Positions 1 to 7,665 of a stretch of 64,000 bases of DNA are shown here, piece after piece. The notes beneath the pieces are model-generated. The model saw only the letters and a program-made list of their open reading frames with translations, was not told where the DNA came from and did no database searches. The position numbers and the translations under genes are program-made. Numbering within the stretch: position 1 is the first letter of the stretch; each line of letters opens with the position of its first letter. Origin of the DNA: Cytophagaceae bacterium (lineage in GTDB: Bacteria > Bacteroidota > Bacteroidia > Cytophagales > UBA9547); the NCBI GenBank assembly GCA_027488865.1, contig JAIYAU010000046.1, positions 1-64,000 of the forward strand. Reading direction: 5' to 3'.

Positions 1-84
1 CTGAGCGCTTATGTTTGCAAAAAGAATTCCAATCATCCTTGAGGGGAAGGGATTGTGAAAACGTAAGAATTAAAATTTAAACCA

Positions 85-618
85 ATGAAATACAAGGACT
101 TTCCTAAATTACTCCGCCACCCGCTGCTTAATTACGGCTTGAGTGGCAAGTTTGGCAACTGGGTATTTCGCCAACAAAACGGCCGTACTGTTTTTTATGC
201 AAGGTACCAAGGCCCAGTATCCAACACCCCTGCCCAGCAGAAAAGTCGAAGCAAGTTCCGCGATGCAGTACATTACGCCAACCAAGCCATGTTAATGCCT
301 GAAATCAAGGCAGCATACGCAGCCATTGCCAAGAAGAAAAAGAAGAAAAATGTCCATCTGTTGGCTACCCAATACTTTCTGAAGGGCATCCATATTCCCT
401 TGCCCGTGCCACCCAGAGTGACCAAATATGCCAGTTGGGAAGAGATTTTGAGGGAAATACACCAGATGCAGCCTTTGGCACCAAGCAAGCGCAGAAGAAG
501 GTCAAGAATTGCATTAAACAGGAAACCAATCGCTTCTCCGTTGCCAAGAAAAGTAAATGTTGGCGATAGGCGGCAAGGGAAGTGGGCAAGTAACCTTGGC
601 TACCACAACACCACTTGA
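85..618 (+). CDS. Conserved hypothetical protein, 177 aa, copy A of a dispersed pair
   Basis: I do not recognise the family. The protein has a glycine-rich start (GKFGNWVFRQQNG), a segment SNTPAQQKSRSKFRDAVHYAN, a helix-rich middle with a lysine run (about residues 83-88), and a strongly basic tail (KRRRRSRIAL). A second gene of exactly the same length lies at 49446-49979 and matches from about residue 22 to the stop; the first 20 residues differ. Most of the differences in the last third are at third codon positions, so both copies look like maintained coding sequence. There is no signal peptide or membrane segment. The basic tail might bind nucleic acid, but that is inference. The gene stands alone, followed by repeats. 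Confidence 0.7.
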   Translation: MKYKDFPKLLRHPLLNYGLSGKFGNWVFRQQNGRTVFYARYQGPVSNTPAQQKSRSKFRDAVHYANQAMLMPEIKAAYAAIAKKKKKKNVHLLATQYFLKGIHIPLPVPPRVTKYASWEEILREIHQMQPLAPSKRRRRSRIALNRKPIASPLPRKVNVGDRRQGKWASNLGYHNTT

Positions 619-636
619 TGGGTGGCAAGCTGAATG

Positions 637-899
637 GGTTGGATTTGTGGATGGGTTGAGTATTATTGGATGTCTGAACTATGATTTTTATGATTTAGGT
701 GATTTCCATGAATGTCTATTATGAATATCATTGATTGGATGTCTGAATTATGATTTCGGTGATTGCCAAGAATGGGTGTAATGTGATTTTTGTGACTAAG
801 GTTATTGTTTTAAAGAATAAAATCAAAAGAATCATAACAATCAAATAAATCATAGTTCAGACAGGTTAGATTTGTGGATGGGGTTTGGTATCATTGGGA
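637..899. repeat. Direct and inverted repeat patch downstream of copy A
   Basis: GTCTGAACTATGATTT at 672-687 is inverted perfectly at 847-862, and a near-identical direct copy (GTCTGAATTATGATTT) lies at 741-756. The block is flanked by an imperfect direct repeat (about 637-670 and 864-899) sharing GATTTGTGGATGGG. This fills most of the gene-free stretch 619-979. It resembles an insertion or duplication of a short non-coding element; no protein is encoded. Confidence 0.7.
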
Positions 900-979
900 A
901 GTTGATTGAGTAAAAAGCAAGACGCTTGAGGTTGACAGACACAAGGGAGCTTTTTGCTTTTGTAAAACTGCTTTATCCC

Positions 980-1609
980 TTACTTCATTTCAATAAACAA
1001 ATTTTCCTTATTTCTTCTCACTTTTTTAAGATTAACCAAATAGTCGTTTTTGTTATCTCTATATCCTAAAGTCATTAATACCATACTTTTTAGCCCTTTT
1101 TCCGATAAGCTTAACAAATTATCTAACTTGTTTTTGTCAAATCCTTCCATGGGCGTGCTATCAATTTCTTCTTCTGCCGCTGCTACCAATCCTATTCCAA
1201 AAGCTAAATAAGCTTGTTTAGAACTCCAAATAACATTTTCCTCAGCACTGTTTTTAAGTAATGGCTCAATCATTTGTTTTACTGATGCTAAGCTTTCAAT
1301 GGACACAAATCTTACCTTAGCCATTTGCTCAATATACAGGTTGATTTTTTCTATGGTTATTTTGTCCCATACGGCAAAAACAAGTAAAGCAGAAGCCTCG
1401 GTAATTTGTGGTTGATTATAAGCAATGGGTTTTATTTTTTCTAACTCTTCTTTATTTTCAATCACTAAAATTGAATAAGGCTGCAATCCTAATGAAGATG
1501 GCGCTAAAGAAATAGCTTCCAAGATAAAGCTTAACTTTTCTTTTGGAATTTTACTTCCGTTCATTCTTTTGGTTGCATATCGCCATTGAAGTGCTGTGAT
1601 GATGGTCAT
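980..1609 (-). CDS. NAD(P)H-dependent nitroreductase family oxidoreductase
   Basis: A 209-residue FMN-dependent oxidoreductase of the NfsB type, which reduces nitro compounds, quinones or similar acceptors with NAD(P)H. It begins with RYATKRMNGSKIP, the usual RxSxRxF-like FMN phosphate region, followed by APSSLGLQPYSILVI (about residues 37-51), the conserved APSxxNxQPW-like motif. The C-terminal region has the typical DSTPMEGFD (about 150-158), then LMTLGYRD. Length is normal for the family. It is divergent from the phosphoglycerate mutase gene. The physiological substrate cannot be read from the sequence. A second, more divergent nitroreductase lies at 58675-59397. Confidence 0.9.
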   Translation of the reverse strand: MTIITALQWRYATKRMNGSKIPKEKLSFILEAISLAPSSLGLQPYSILVIENKEELEKIKPIAYNQPQITEASALLVFAVWDKITIEKINLYIEQMAKVRFVSIESLASVKQMIEPLLKNSAEENVIWSSKQAYLAFGIGLVAAAEEEIDSTPMEGFDKNKLDNLLSLSEKGLKSMVLMTLGYRDNKNDYLVNLKKVRRNKENLFIEMK

Positions 1610-1728
1610 TTTCTTATTTATTTAAATAATCATGTAAATATGACCTAACCAAAATCAAAAAGTTATACAGGTCTTTGACATTAATTTACATGTTTCACAC
1701 TTTAGATAATTGCAAGTTTAATTAAGGT

Positions 1729-1736
1729 TATATTTG
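1729..1736 (+). promoter_or_regulatory. Possible Bacteroidota -7 element upstream of gpmA
   Basis: TATATTTG matches the Bacteroidota -7 consensus TAnnTTTG and lies 82 nt before the phosphoglycerate mutase start. A TTG sits at 1710-1712, giving a spacer of 16, shorter than usual, so the match is only suggestive. Confidence 0.35.
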
Positions 1737-1817
1737 ATAAAGAAGGTGAAGAATTAACTTAAAATTCTGATTTTTCTTTCTCTTCTGCTCTTACTATTTT
1801 CTTAATAACTTTTTCTA

Positions 1818-2423
1818 ATGGCCTTACTTACACTCGTTCGTCATGGACAATCAACTTATAATTTAGAAAATAGATTTACCGGAAATGTAGATGTACCGCT
1901 TACAAAGCTGGGAGAAGAAGAGGCTTATGCGGCAGGTAAAAAACTGATACCATACCAATTTGACTTGGCTTATACTTCTATGCTGGTAAGAGCCTGGGAA
2001 ACACTCAAAATTATATTAGAAGAAATAAAACAAACAAAGATTACAATTATAAAAAATGCAGCACTCAATGAAAGGATGTATGGTGCATTGCAGGGCTTAA
2101 ACAAAGATGAAACCGCACTTAAATATGGTGCAGATCAAGTAAAACTATGGAGGAGGAGTTATGATGTTCGTCCGCCTGAAGGGGAAAGTTTATTAGATAC
2201 CTACAACAGAACGGTTCCTTATTATCAACTGGAAATAGAACCCAAGTTAGAAGCAAATCAAAATATACTTGTAGTAGCTCATGGCAACAGCTTAAGGGCC
2301 TTAAAAATGTATTTAGAAAACATAAGTCCATTAAATATTGTAGCGATTAACATTGCAACGGGCGTTCCTAGGATTTATACGATGGATGAAACCTTAAAAA
2401 TAATTAGTCAAATTGATTTATAA
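1818..2423 (+). CDS. gpmA: 2,3-bisphosphoglycerate-dependent phosphoglycerate mutase
   Basis: Interconverts 3- and 2-phosphoglycerate in glycolysis and gluconeogenesis through a phosphohistidine intermediate. VRHGQSTYNLENRFTG gives the nucleophilic His9 and the substrate loop; LNERMYGALQGLNK (about residues 83-96) carries the acid/base glutamate, and VVAHGNSLRAL gives the second histidine, His155. At 201 residues it is shorter than the 250-residue E. coli enzyme but fits the compact form seen in Bacteroidota. It stands alone, convergent with dps, and a long inverted repeat lies between the two genes. Confidence 0.93.
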   Translation: MALLTLVRHGQSTYNLENRFTGNVDVPLTKLGEEEAYAAGKKLIPYQFDLAYTSMLVRAWETLKIILEEIKQTKITIIKNAALNERMYGALQGLNKDETALKYGADQVKLWRRSYDVRPPEGESLLDTYNRTVPYYQLEIEPKLEANQNILVVAHGNSLRALKMYLENISPLNIVAINIATGVPRIYTMDETLKIISQIDL

Positions 2424-2496
2424 ACTGCTCCTAAAAAATGGCAGTATTATTGATTAAATTAAGAGCATGTAATGTATAAATAAGTTTAACAACTTA

Positions 2497-2563
2497 AATT
2501 CTTACAAAAGCTATATTATCTATTTTAATATAAATAAAGATGATATTAACCTTTGTAAGAATT
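2497..2563. terminator. 12-bp inverted repeat between convergent gpmA and dps
   Basis: AATTCTTACAAA at 2497-2508 is perfectly inverted as TTTGTAAGAATT at 2552-2563, with a 43-nt AT-rich loop. It lies in the convergent intergenic region, about where both transcripts should end. The loop is long and there is no clear T tract, so it may be a structured 3' end rather than a classic intrinsic terminator. Confidence 0.4.
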
Positions 2564-2626
2564 ACGAGAAGTTATTTTTAATTAACACTAATTTATTTTA
2601 AAATTCAATTTGCAGTGAAATCAGCA

Positions 2627-3103
2627 CTAGTTTTTAGTATGAGACCTTAAAAACCAAGCCATTTTTTCATGGATTTCTAATAGGCCTGTGGCAAAATCAC
2701 TTGAGCCTACATCATGAAAATCATTGGTAAATTGTTTAATATGTTCTCTTAAAAGAATAATAATACTTTGATGATCTTCTAGCAGTTCTTTAATAAATCC
2801 TTGGCTATCGTTTTTCTCTTTAGTAGATTCTGTAAGATGGGTTAAACTTAAATAAGATTTTAAAGTAGCTGGGGCATAATGCCCAATAGAACGAATGCGT
2901 TCTGCTACACTATCTATAATTTGATCTAACTCTCCAAATTGGCTTTCAAAAAATTTATGTTTATCATAAAAGTCTTCGCCTTCAATATTCCAATGTGCGT
3001 TTTTTGTTTTTATGTATAACACAGTTTCATCTGCCAATACTTTGGCTAGTTCATTGGCAACTGACTGTCTATTATCTTCTTTAATTCCGATGGCTATTTT
3101 CAT
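2627..3103 (-). CDS. dps: Dps family ferritin-like DNA protection protein
   Basis: A 158-residue miniferritin expected to assemble into a dodecamer that oxidises Fe(II) with hydrogen peroxide, stores iron and protects DNA. The inter-subunit ferroxidase residues are visible in KNAHWNIEGEDFYDKHKFFESQFGELDQIIDSVAERIR style segments: the histidine of NAHWN, the aspartate of FYDKH and the glutamate of the DSVAERIR helix (about residues 39-71). The length is typical. It is followed on the same strand by other stress-type genes (aldehyde dehydrogenase, His-rich protein, BON protein further upstream), which suggests a stationary-phase or oxidative-stress neighbourhood. No regulator site was identified. 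Confidence 0.92.
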   Translation of the reverse strand: MKIAIGIKEDNRQSVANELAKVLADETVLYIKTKNAHWNIEGEDFYDKHKFFESQFGELDQIIDSVAERIRSIGHYAPATLKSYLSLTHLTESTKEKNDSQGFIKELLEDHQSIIILLREHIKQFTNDFHDVGSSDFATGLLEIHEKMAWFLRSHTKN

Positions 3104-3168
3104 ACTAATGAAATTTTTAATGATGGTGATATGATTTTTTATTTGTTTAATCAGCTTAATATTTTAAC

Positions 3169-4551
3169 CTAAAATGGATCACTTAATTCACTTACACGAA
3201 TTAGTTTTTTATTGACAAATTCATCTAATCCTAATTCAGCCATTTCTCTTCCATAACCTGAATTTTTAGTGCCTCCAAAAGGTAAGTCTGCTTGTGTCCA
3301 AGTAGGATGATTGATAAATACCATTCCAGTGTCTATTTGATTGGCAATACGTTTGCCTCTTTCTACATCTTGTGTAAACACTGAGCCGCCTAAGCCAAAA
3401 GGTGAGTCATTAGCCAACTTTATAGCCTCTTCCTCATTTTTTACCTTAAAGAAAAGGGCTACTGGACCAAAAAATTCTTCGTAGTAAACAGCATTACTTG
3501 GCGCTACATCGGTTAAAATGGTAGCTTCCATGTATGCTCCTTCACGATTAACTCTTTTACCTCCCAATAAAATTTTTGCTCCGCCTTCTACAGCTTTTTT
3601 AACTTGGCTTTCGATTTTTACTGCCGCAGCTTCAGTGCATAATGGCCCCAACTGTGTGGCTGCATCATTAGGATCTCCTACCACTATTTGAGACATTTTA
3701 TTTTTAAATTTCTCTAAAAATTCATCTGCTATACTTTCAACCGCTATAAAACGCTTAGAAGCTACACAACATTGGCCATTGTTGTTAATTCTTCCTACTA
3801 TGGCCCAATCTACCGCCTTATCGATGTCTGCATCTTCTAGTATTATAAATGCATCGCTGCCTCCCAGCTCTAAAACAGACTTTTTTATTTGTTTACCAGC
3901 TTCTGTAGCTACACTTGCTCCAGCTATTTCACTACCTGTTAATGAAATTCCTCTTATTCTTTTATCAGCAATTAAAGTATTGATCTTTTCATGCGATATC
4001 AATAGATTAGTATACAAACCTAATGGCGCTCCAGCTTCTATAAATATTTCTTCAATGGCGATAGCACATTGAGGAACGTTAGCAGCATGTTTTACCAATA
4101 TTGGATTACCAATCACAATGTTAGGTGCTGCAAAACGTGCTACTTGATAAAAGGGAAAATTCCAAGGTTGTACCCCTAATAGTATGCCAACAGGGCTGTA
4201 TCTTATTAAAGCATTGCCGTGCACGGGATTTAATATTTTATCTGCTAGAAATTTCTCAGCGTTTTTGGCATAATAATCAAATATTTCAGCACTTAATTTA
4301 ATTTCACCTTCAGCATGGGAGAGCAACTTACCCATTTCTAAGGTAATTGTGTGCGCTAGCTCTTTTCTTTTGGCGCGTAATAAGCCTGCAACGGTATATA
4401 ATAACTGTGCTCTGGTTTGATAATCTGTTTTTTTCCATTCATCAAAAGTTGCACTGGCTTTTGCCAAAGCACTTTCAACAAATGTGTCGGTCATGGTATC
4501 AAATGATTTTACTACTTTATTGGTAGTGGGATCTATGGTTTGAAAGCTCAT
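3169..4551 (-). CDS. NAD(P)-dependent succinate-semialdehyde dehydrogenase family protein
   Basis: A 460-residue aldehyde dehydrogenase, closest in pattern to the short succinate-semialdehyde dehydrogenases (Sad/GabD type), which oxidise succinic semialdehyde to succinate. It shows the VQPWNFPFYQVAR cofactor segment (about 127-139), GISLTGSEIAG (about 201-211) in the Rossmann fold, the general base Glu228 in LELGGSD, and the catalytic Cys262 in NNNGQCC. The C-terminus has PFGGTKNSGYGREM. The neighbours are stress genes rather than a GABA pathway, so the real substrate may be another aldehyde. Confidence 0.88.
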   Translation of the reverse strand: MSFQTIDPTTNKVVKSFDTMTDTFVESALAKASATFDEWKKTDYQTRAQLLYTVAGLLRAKRKELAHTITLEMGKLLSHAEGEIKLSAEIFDYYAKNAEKFLADKILNPVHGNALIRYSPVGILLGVQPWNFPFYQVARFAAPNIVIGNPILVKHAANVPQCAIAIEEIFIEAGAPLGLYTNLLISHEKINTLIADKRIRGISLTGSEIAGASVATEAGKQIKKSVLELGGSDAFIILEDADIDKAVDWAIVGRINNNGQCCVASKRFIAVESIADEFLEKFKNKMSQIVVGDPNDAATQLGPLCTEAAAVKIESQVKKAVEGGAKILLGGKRVNREGAYMEATILTDVAPSNAVYYEEFFGPVALFFKVKNEEEAIKLANDSPFGLGGSVFTQDVERGKRIANQIDTGMVFINHPTWTQADLPFGGTKNSGYGREMAELGLDEFVNKKLIRVSELSDPF

Positions 4552-4716
4552 ATTGTTTGTGTTATTAATAAGTTGATATTAAAATTATGATATTTCTCCG
4601 TAGTTATTTACAGAAATCAAATGGTTTGCAGCTCATATTATCTGCTTCAATAACAGCTATTTATGTAGCGTAGTTTTTATTATATTATTGATCTAATTAA
4701 GATATCATTTAAATAA

Positions 4717-4759
4717 TCCTACTTAAATGCACCTTCTTTAATAATACCTTTAAGTAGGA
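4717..4759 (-). terminator. Stem-loop at the 3' end of the His-rich/BON genes
   Basis: TCCTACTTAAA (4717-4727) and TTTAAGTAGGA (4749-4759) form a perfect 11-bp stem with a 21-nt loop, just downstream of the minus-strand stop at 4770. On the minus strand the stem is followed by TTATTT, compatible with a terminator or a stabilising 3' hairpin. Confidence 0.5.
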
Positions 4760-4769
4760 CATCAGCCAT

Positions 4770-5012
4770 TTACACCTTTGCAATATGGTGTTTGGCATCT
4801 TCTTTTTGAGCCTCATGAGCTAAAGCAGCATGGCCATGCGCTTCAACCGTACTTTGTGCAGCTTTTTCATGATGTCCATTTTCATGATGTTTTGCAGCCT
4901 CATGATGGCTTTTGGCAGCGGCTTCAAAATGTGCAGCTGCTTTTTTGTGCGTTGCAATCGTTTTGTGAGCTTCTTCTTTTGGTATTTCTTTTATTAATGT
5001 TTTGTTATCCAT
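4770..5012 (-). CDS. Small histidine- and alanine-rich protein
   Basis: An 80-residue protein made almost entirely of Ala, His, Lys and Glu, with repeats such as HHEAAKHHENGHHEKAA. It is probably one long helix and could bind metal ions through the many histidines, but I know of no proven function for this type. No signal peptide is present, so it is probably cytoplasmic. It lies directly downstream of the triple-BON gene on the same strand (49 nt gap) and is followed by a stem-loop, so the two probably form one transcript. Such small His/Ala-rich proteins are often found with general-stress genes in Bacteroidota. Confidence 0.75.
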   Translation of the reverse strand: MDNKTLIKEIPKEEAHKTIATHKKAAAHFEAAAKSHHEAAKHHENGHHEKAAQSTVEAHGHAALAHEAQKEDAKHHIAKV

Positions 5013-5060
5013 TTTAATTTTAATTAAATGATTGATAATACATCTTTAAACAATTAATGC

Positions 5061-5729
5061 TTAAGTAAGCGCATATTCATAATCTACTGCTAACTCATTT
5101 TTTACATACCAAATACCAGGTGTATTCCATGCAATGCGTCCCGCTTCATCTCTTTGATACCAAGAATCTACTGTGCCTGTTAAAGTAACTGTTGTACCAG
5201 AAACTTCTACATTGATATCACTATCATCTACAGACCAACTTCTGCGAATAGCATCTTCAACATCTTTTTTCTCAATAGCACCTGTTATGTCTGCTTTGAT
5301 AGTAATATTATTAGTAACTCCTTTCACACCTGATAAAAAATGAACCGCATTTTTTGCAGCTTCTTTTTGATAGTTCCAAGGTAACTCTCCACCTAGTGTA
5401 ACCCAACCATCTTCTACTTTTACCGTAACTTTGTCATTTGGCACTGACCAGTTAGATTTTAATGCTGCAATTACTTCATTAGCAATTTCAAGATTGGTTT
5501 TAGTCCAATTGCTTGCAAACTTTACTTCGATGTTTTCAACTAAAGCTTTTACACCAATAACTTTTTTGGCTGCATTTTCTGCTTGTAGTTTTTTAGCGTA
5601 GCTGTCGACCGTACCAGTAAGAGAAACAACACCGTCTTTGGCAGTAACTCCAATTTCAGCAGCATTTAACAATGGTTCCCATTTGATGGCGTTTTGCACG
5701 TCTGTTTGTAATTCTTGATTATTTTTCAT
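5061..5729 (-). CDS. Protein with three BON domains
   Basis: 222 residues composed of three tandem BON domains at about 6-72, 78-146 and 153-219. Each has the pattern DVxxAIxxxxxVxxxxIxVxVxxGxVTLxGxVxxxxxKxxAxxxAxxVxGVxxVxN, with recognisable KDGVVSLTGTVDSY, EDGWVTLGGELPWN and SGTTVTLTGTVDSW segments. BON domains occur in OsmY-like periplasmic stress proteins and are thought to bind phospholipid. Unlike OsmY, no signal peptide is seen at the start (MKNNQELQTDV), so it is probably cytoplasmic or membrane-peripheral. It is probably co-transcribed with the His-rich gene. Confidence 0.9.
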   Translation of the reverse strand: MKNNQELQTDVQNAIKWEPLLNAAEIGVTAKDGVVSLTGTVDSYAKKLQAENAAKKVIGVKALVENIEVKFASNWTKTNLEIANEVIAALKSNWSVPNDKVTVKVEDGWVTLGGELPWNYQKEAAKNAVHFLSGVKGVTNNITIKADITGAIEKKDVEDAIRRSWSVDDSDINVEVSGTTVTLTGTVDSWYQRDEAGRIAWNTPGIWYVKNELAVDYEYALT

Positions 5730-5833
5730 TTGATGACATTTACGTGGTAATAAAATTATTACAACGATGTAAAGGTTGGTACATTAAACAGGTAAAATGT
5801 TATATTAAATAGGTAAGTAGTTATATTATTAAC

Positions 5834-6679
5834 TTATTGAGCAATAATATTTTTATTGAAAAATAGTGCTTTTTCTTTGTTTACAATCATGATGCTAAAG
5901 GCCAATAGCAATAAGGTTTGTATAATTTTACTATCAGGATGGGTGTTAAAGAGTTCAATAAAAAAACCTGCAGTAATATGAAAAACGATTGCTACAATTA
6001 TGTTTCGATTGGTTTTGTAATACAACCAATTGATTATAAAAACAAAGGGAAATAAACTAACAAAAAAGTTTAAGGAATATATCCAACCTTGTTCAGCAAG
6101 ATTGCTGTGGTAATAATCTTTAATAAACGACAAAGGCACATGCCAAATGCCCCAAAATAAGGCAAAAATGATATTGGTAGTAAACAGATTAAACCGTGAT
6201 CGCAAACAATCTGTACCATAAGTATGCCAAGCCAATTCTTCTATTAAGGGTGCTAAAAAAAGAATGGCCAATGGTGATATTAGTTTACTTGTAAAAGATG
6301 GAGTGAGGGCTAAATTAAACTGTAAGGTGCTATACCCAAAAAATAATGATACTATCTGTGCAAGTAGTAAACTACCCAACATTAATGTAACAACAAGCAC
6401 ATAATAAACCCATTTACTTTTATCAAAATTAAAAAATCGATTTACGAAGTCATGGGTTAAGGCTTTATTGGTAAATATTAAGACTAAAGAAAGGATGAAA
6501 GGAAATAACAACCCAGCTAATTCTAAAATATTGATCCAATTATTTTGTTTTGTATAGTGACTTAAATAAGCTGCTGTAAACCATAAAATCCACGAAAAAA
6601 AGATTGATAGGCCATAATACAATAAAGGATGCTTATAATTGGTACTAGACATAGTAAAAAATACAGTAAGGAAGGACAT
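5834..6679 (-). CDS. CPBP family intramembrane metalloprotease-like protein
   Basis: An integral membrane protein of 281 residues with about seven to eight hydrophobic segments. Three CPBP (Abi/CAAX-like) motifs are visible: EELAWHTYG (about 144-152), the histidine of FWGIWHVPLSF, and FHITAG near the end. The usual first motif is EExxxR; here the arginine position is a histidine, so catalysis may be altered. CPBP proteins include CAAX-type prenyl proteases and bacteriocin-related proteins; the target is unknown here. An alternative start is the Met at residue 10. A second CPBP gene with the standard EELGWRG motif is at 59825-60640. Confidence 0.85.
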   Translation of the reverse strand: MSFLTVFFTMSSTNYKHPLLYYGLSIFFSWILWFTAAYLSHYTKQNNWINILELAGLLFPFILSLVLIFTNKALTHDFVNRFFNFDKSKWVYYVLVVTLMLGSLLLAQIVSLFFGYSTLQFNLALTPSFTSKLISPLAILFLAPLIEELAWHTYGTDCLRSRFNLFTTNIIFALFWGIWHVPLSFIKDYYHSNLAEQGWIYSLNFFVSLFPFVFIINWLYYKTNRNIIVAIVFHITAGFFIELFNTHPDSKIIQTLLLLAFSIMIVNKEKALFFNKNIIAQ

Positions 6680-6807
6680 ATAAAACTCAAAATTCTTAAA
6701 AGATTTAAGCTATTGAATGTTAGCTATACTTTAAAAATCATCGATTTAAATAAAATTTAGATTTTTAAATACCTTTAAAAATTTTGAATAGTATTATTTA
6801 GATTATT

Positions 6808-7236
6808 TTAATCAATAAACTCAATTACATCCGCTACGATGGTTACTTTTGGTTTTGTATACACCAATAAGTTTAATGCTTCAGAATCGTAGCGTATGTT
6901 TATTAATGCGTACTTTTTACCTACCGCTGTTCCAAATCGTGCTTCAAAGTTTTTCCACAGATCTTGCACCGCTAGTTTATATAGTTGTCTGTCTTTGCTT
7001 AGTGGTATGATGCCATAAGTTTGTTGAAAGAGACCAAAACCCATACTTATGCCTATGATATATCCTGCCGAGGCTTCTCCAGTGATAGAGGTAGTTACAA
7101 TTTTGTAATTTCCTTTTGTAAGTTCTACACTGGTGATCTGTGCTGAAGGAAATACTCCTGCACTGGTGCAACCAGACATTGCAAATAGAATACATACCAA
7201 ACCAATTGCTGATGCTTTAATGACCTTGTTTTTCAT
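6808..7236 (-). CDS. DUF6567-type lipoprotein
   Basis: A 142-residue predicted lipoprotein: signal MKNKVIKASAIGLVCILFAMSGC, with lipobox MSGC. The mature part has the pattern TSVELTKGNYKIVTTSITGEASAGYIIG and ends NIRYDSEALNLLVYTKPKVTIVADVIEF, which I associate with the Bacteroidota DUF6567 family. The biochemical role is unknown. The gene is single, in divergent orientation to the XrtN operon, with a 429-nt intergenic stretch between them. Confidence 0.75.
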   Translation of the reverse strand: MKNKVIKASAIGLVCILFAMSGCTSAGVFPSAQITSVELTKGNYKIVTTSITGEASAGYIIGISMGFGLFQQTYGIIPLSKDRQLYKLAVQDLWKNFEARFGTAVGKKYALINIRYDSEALNLLVYTKPKVTIVADVIEFID

Positions 7237-7603
7237 GATTTACCCGTTGTTAAAAATAATTGTATATTCTACAAAGATGGGTATACCATAAGTTTGAACT
7301 GTTATAGTTATTAGTAAATCAGTTACATAAATCGGGTAATAAAAATAGATTAAGCTGTAAGGGTAAACCCTCCAAAAGTTTAGCTTTTAATTCATAGGTC
7401 GTAGGTGTTTGATTGAACTTTGAGACGGTTCATTCACAGAAAAAATTCATCAACGCATAACAAAATAGAAAGTGATTACGCATCAACTAAAAAAATCATC
7501 AAAGCCTCAATCAAAAAAATACTTTTGAACCCGTTGGGTTTCACTGGTGAGGGTAAAAATGAATTCAACAATTTGAGTAAATGAGTAAATAATTTATCTA
7601 TTG
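7237..7603. other. Intergenic stretch before the XrtN operon
   Basis: No coding region is visible. It holds a small palindrome AGGGTAAACCCT at 7360-7371 and AT-rich sequence with several CATCAA words. The promoter of the XrtN operon lies at its right end. A small RNA cannot be excluded. Confidence 0.4.
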
Positions 7604-7634
7604 TTTGTGATAATAAAAGAATTTAATAACTTTG
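7604..7634 (+). promoter_or_regulatory. Bacteroidota sigma-type promoter of the XrtN operon
   Basis: TTTG at 7604-7607, a 19-nt spacer, then TAACTTTG at 7627-7634, an exact match to the Bacteroidota primary-sigma consensus (-33 TTTG, -7 TAnnTTTG). Transcription would start near 7640, giving a leader of about 25 nt before the ATG at 7666. Confidence 0.75.
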
Positions 7635-7665
7635 TAATGCAAAGTACTTTTAAATAATTACTAAT

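Noticed and set aside
671..862. Considered as a CRISPR array
   Set aside because: The repeats include an inverted copy and irregular spacing.
936..964. Possible terminator near the end of the first nitroreductase gene
   Set aside because: The pairing AAAAAGC with GCTTTTT is short and far apart; not convincing.
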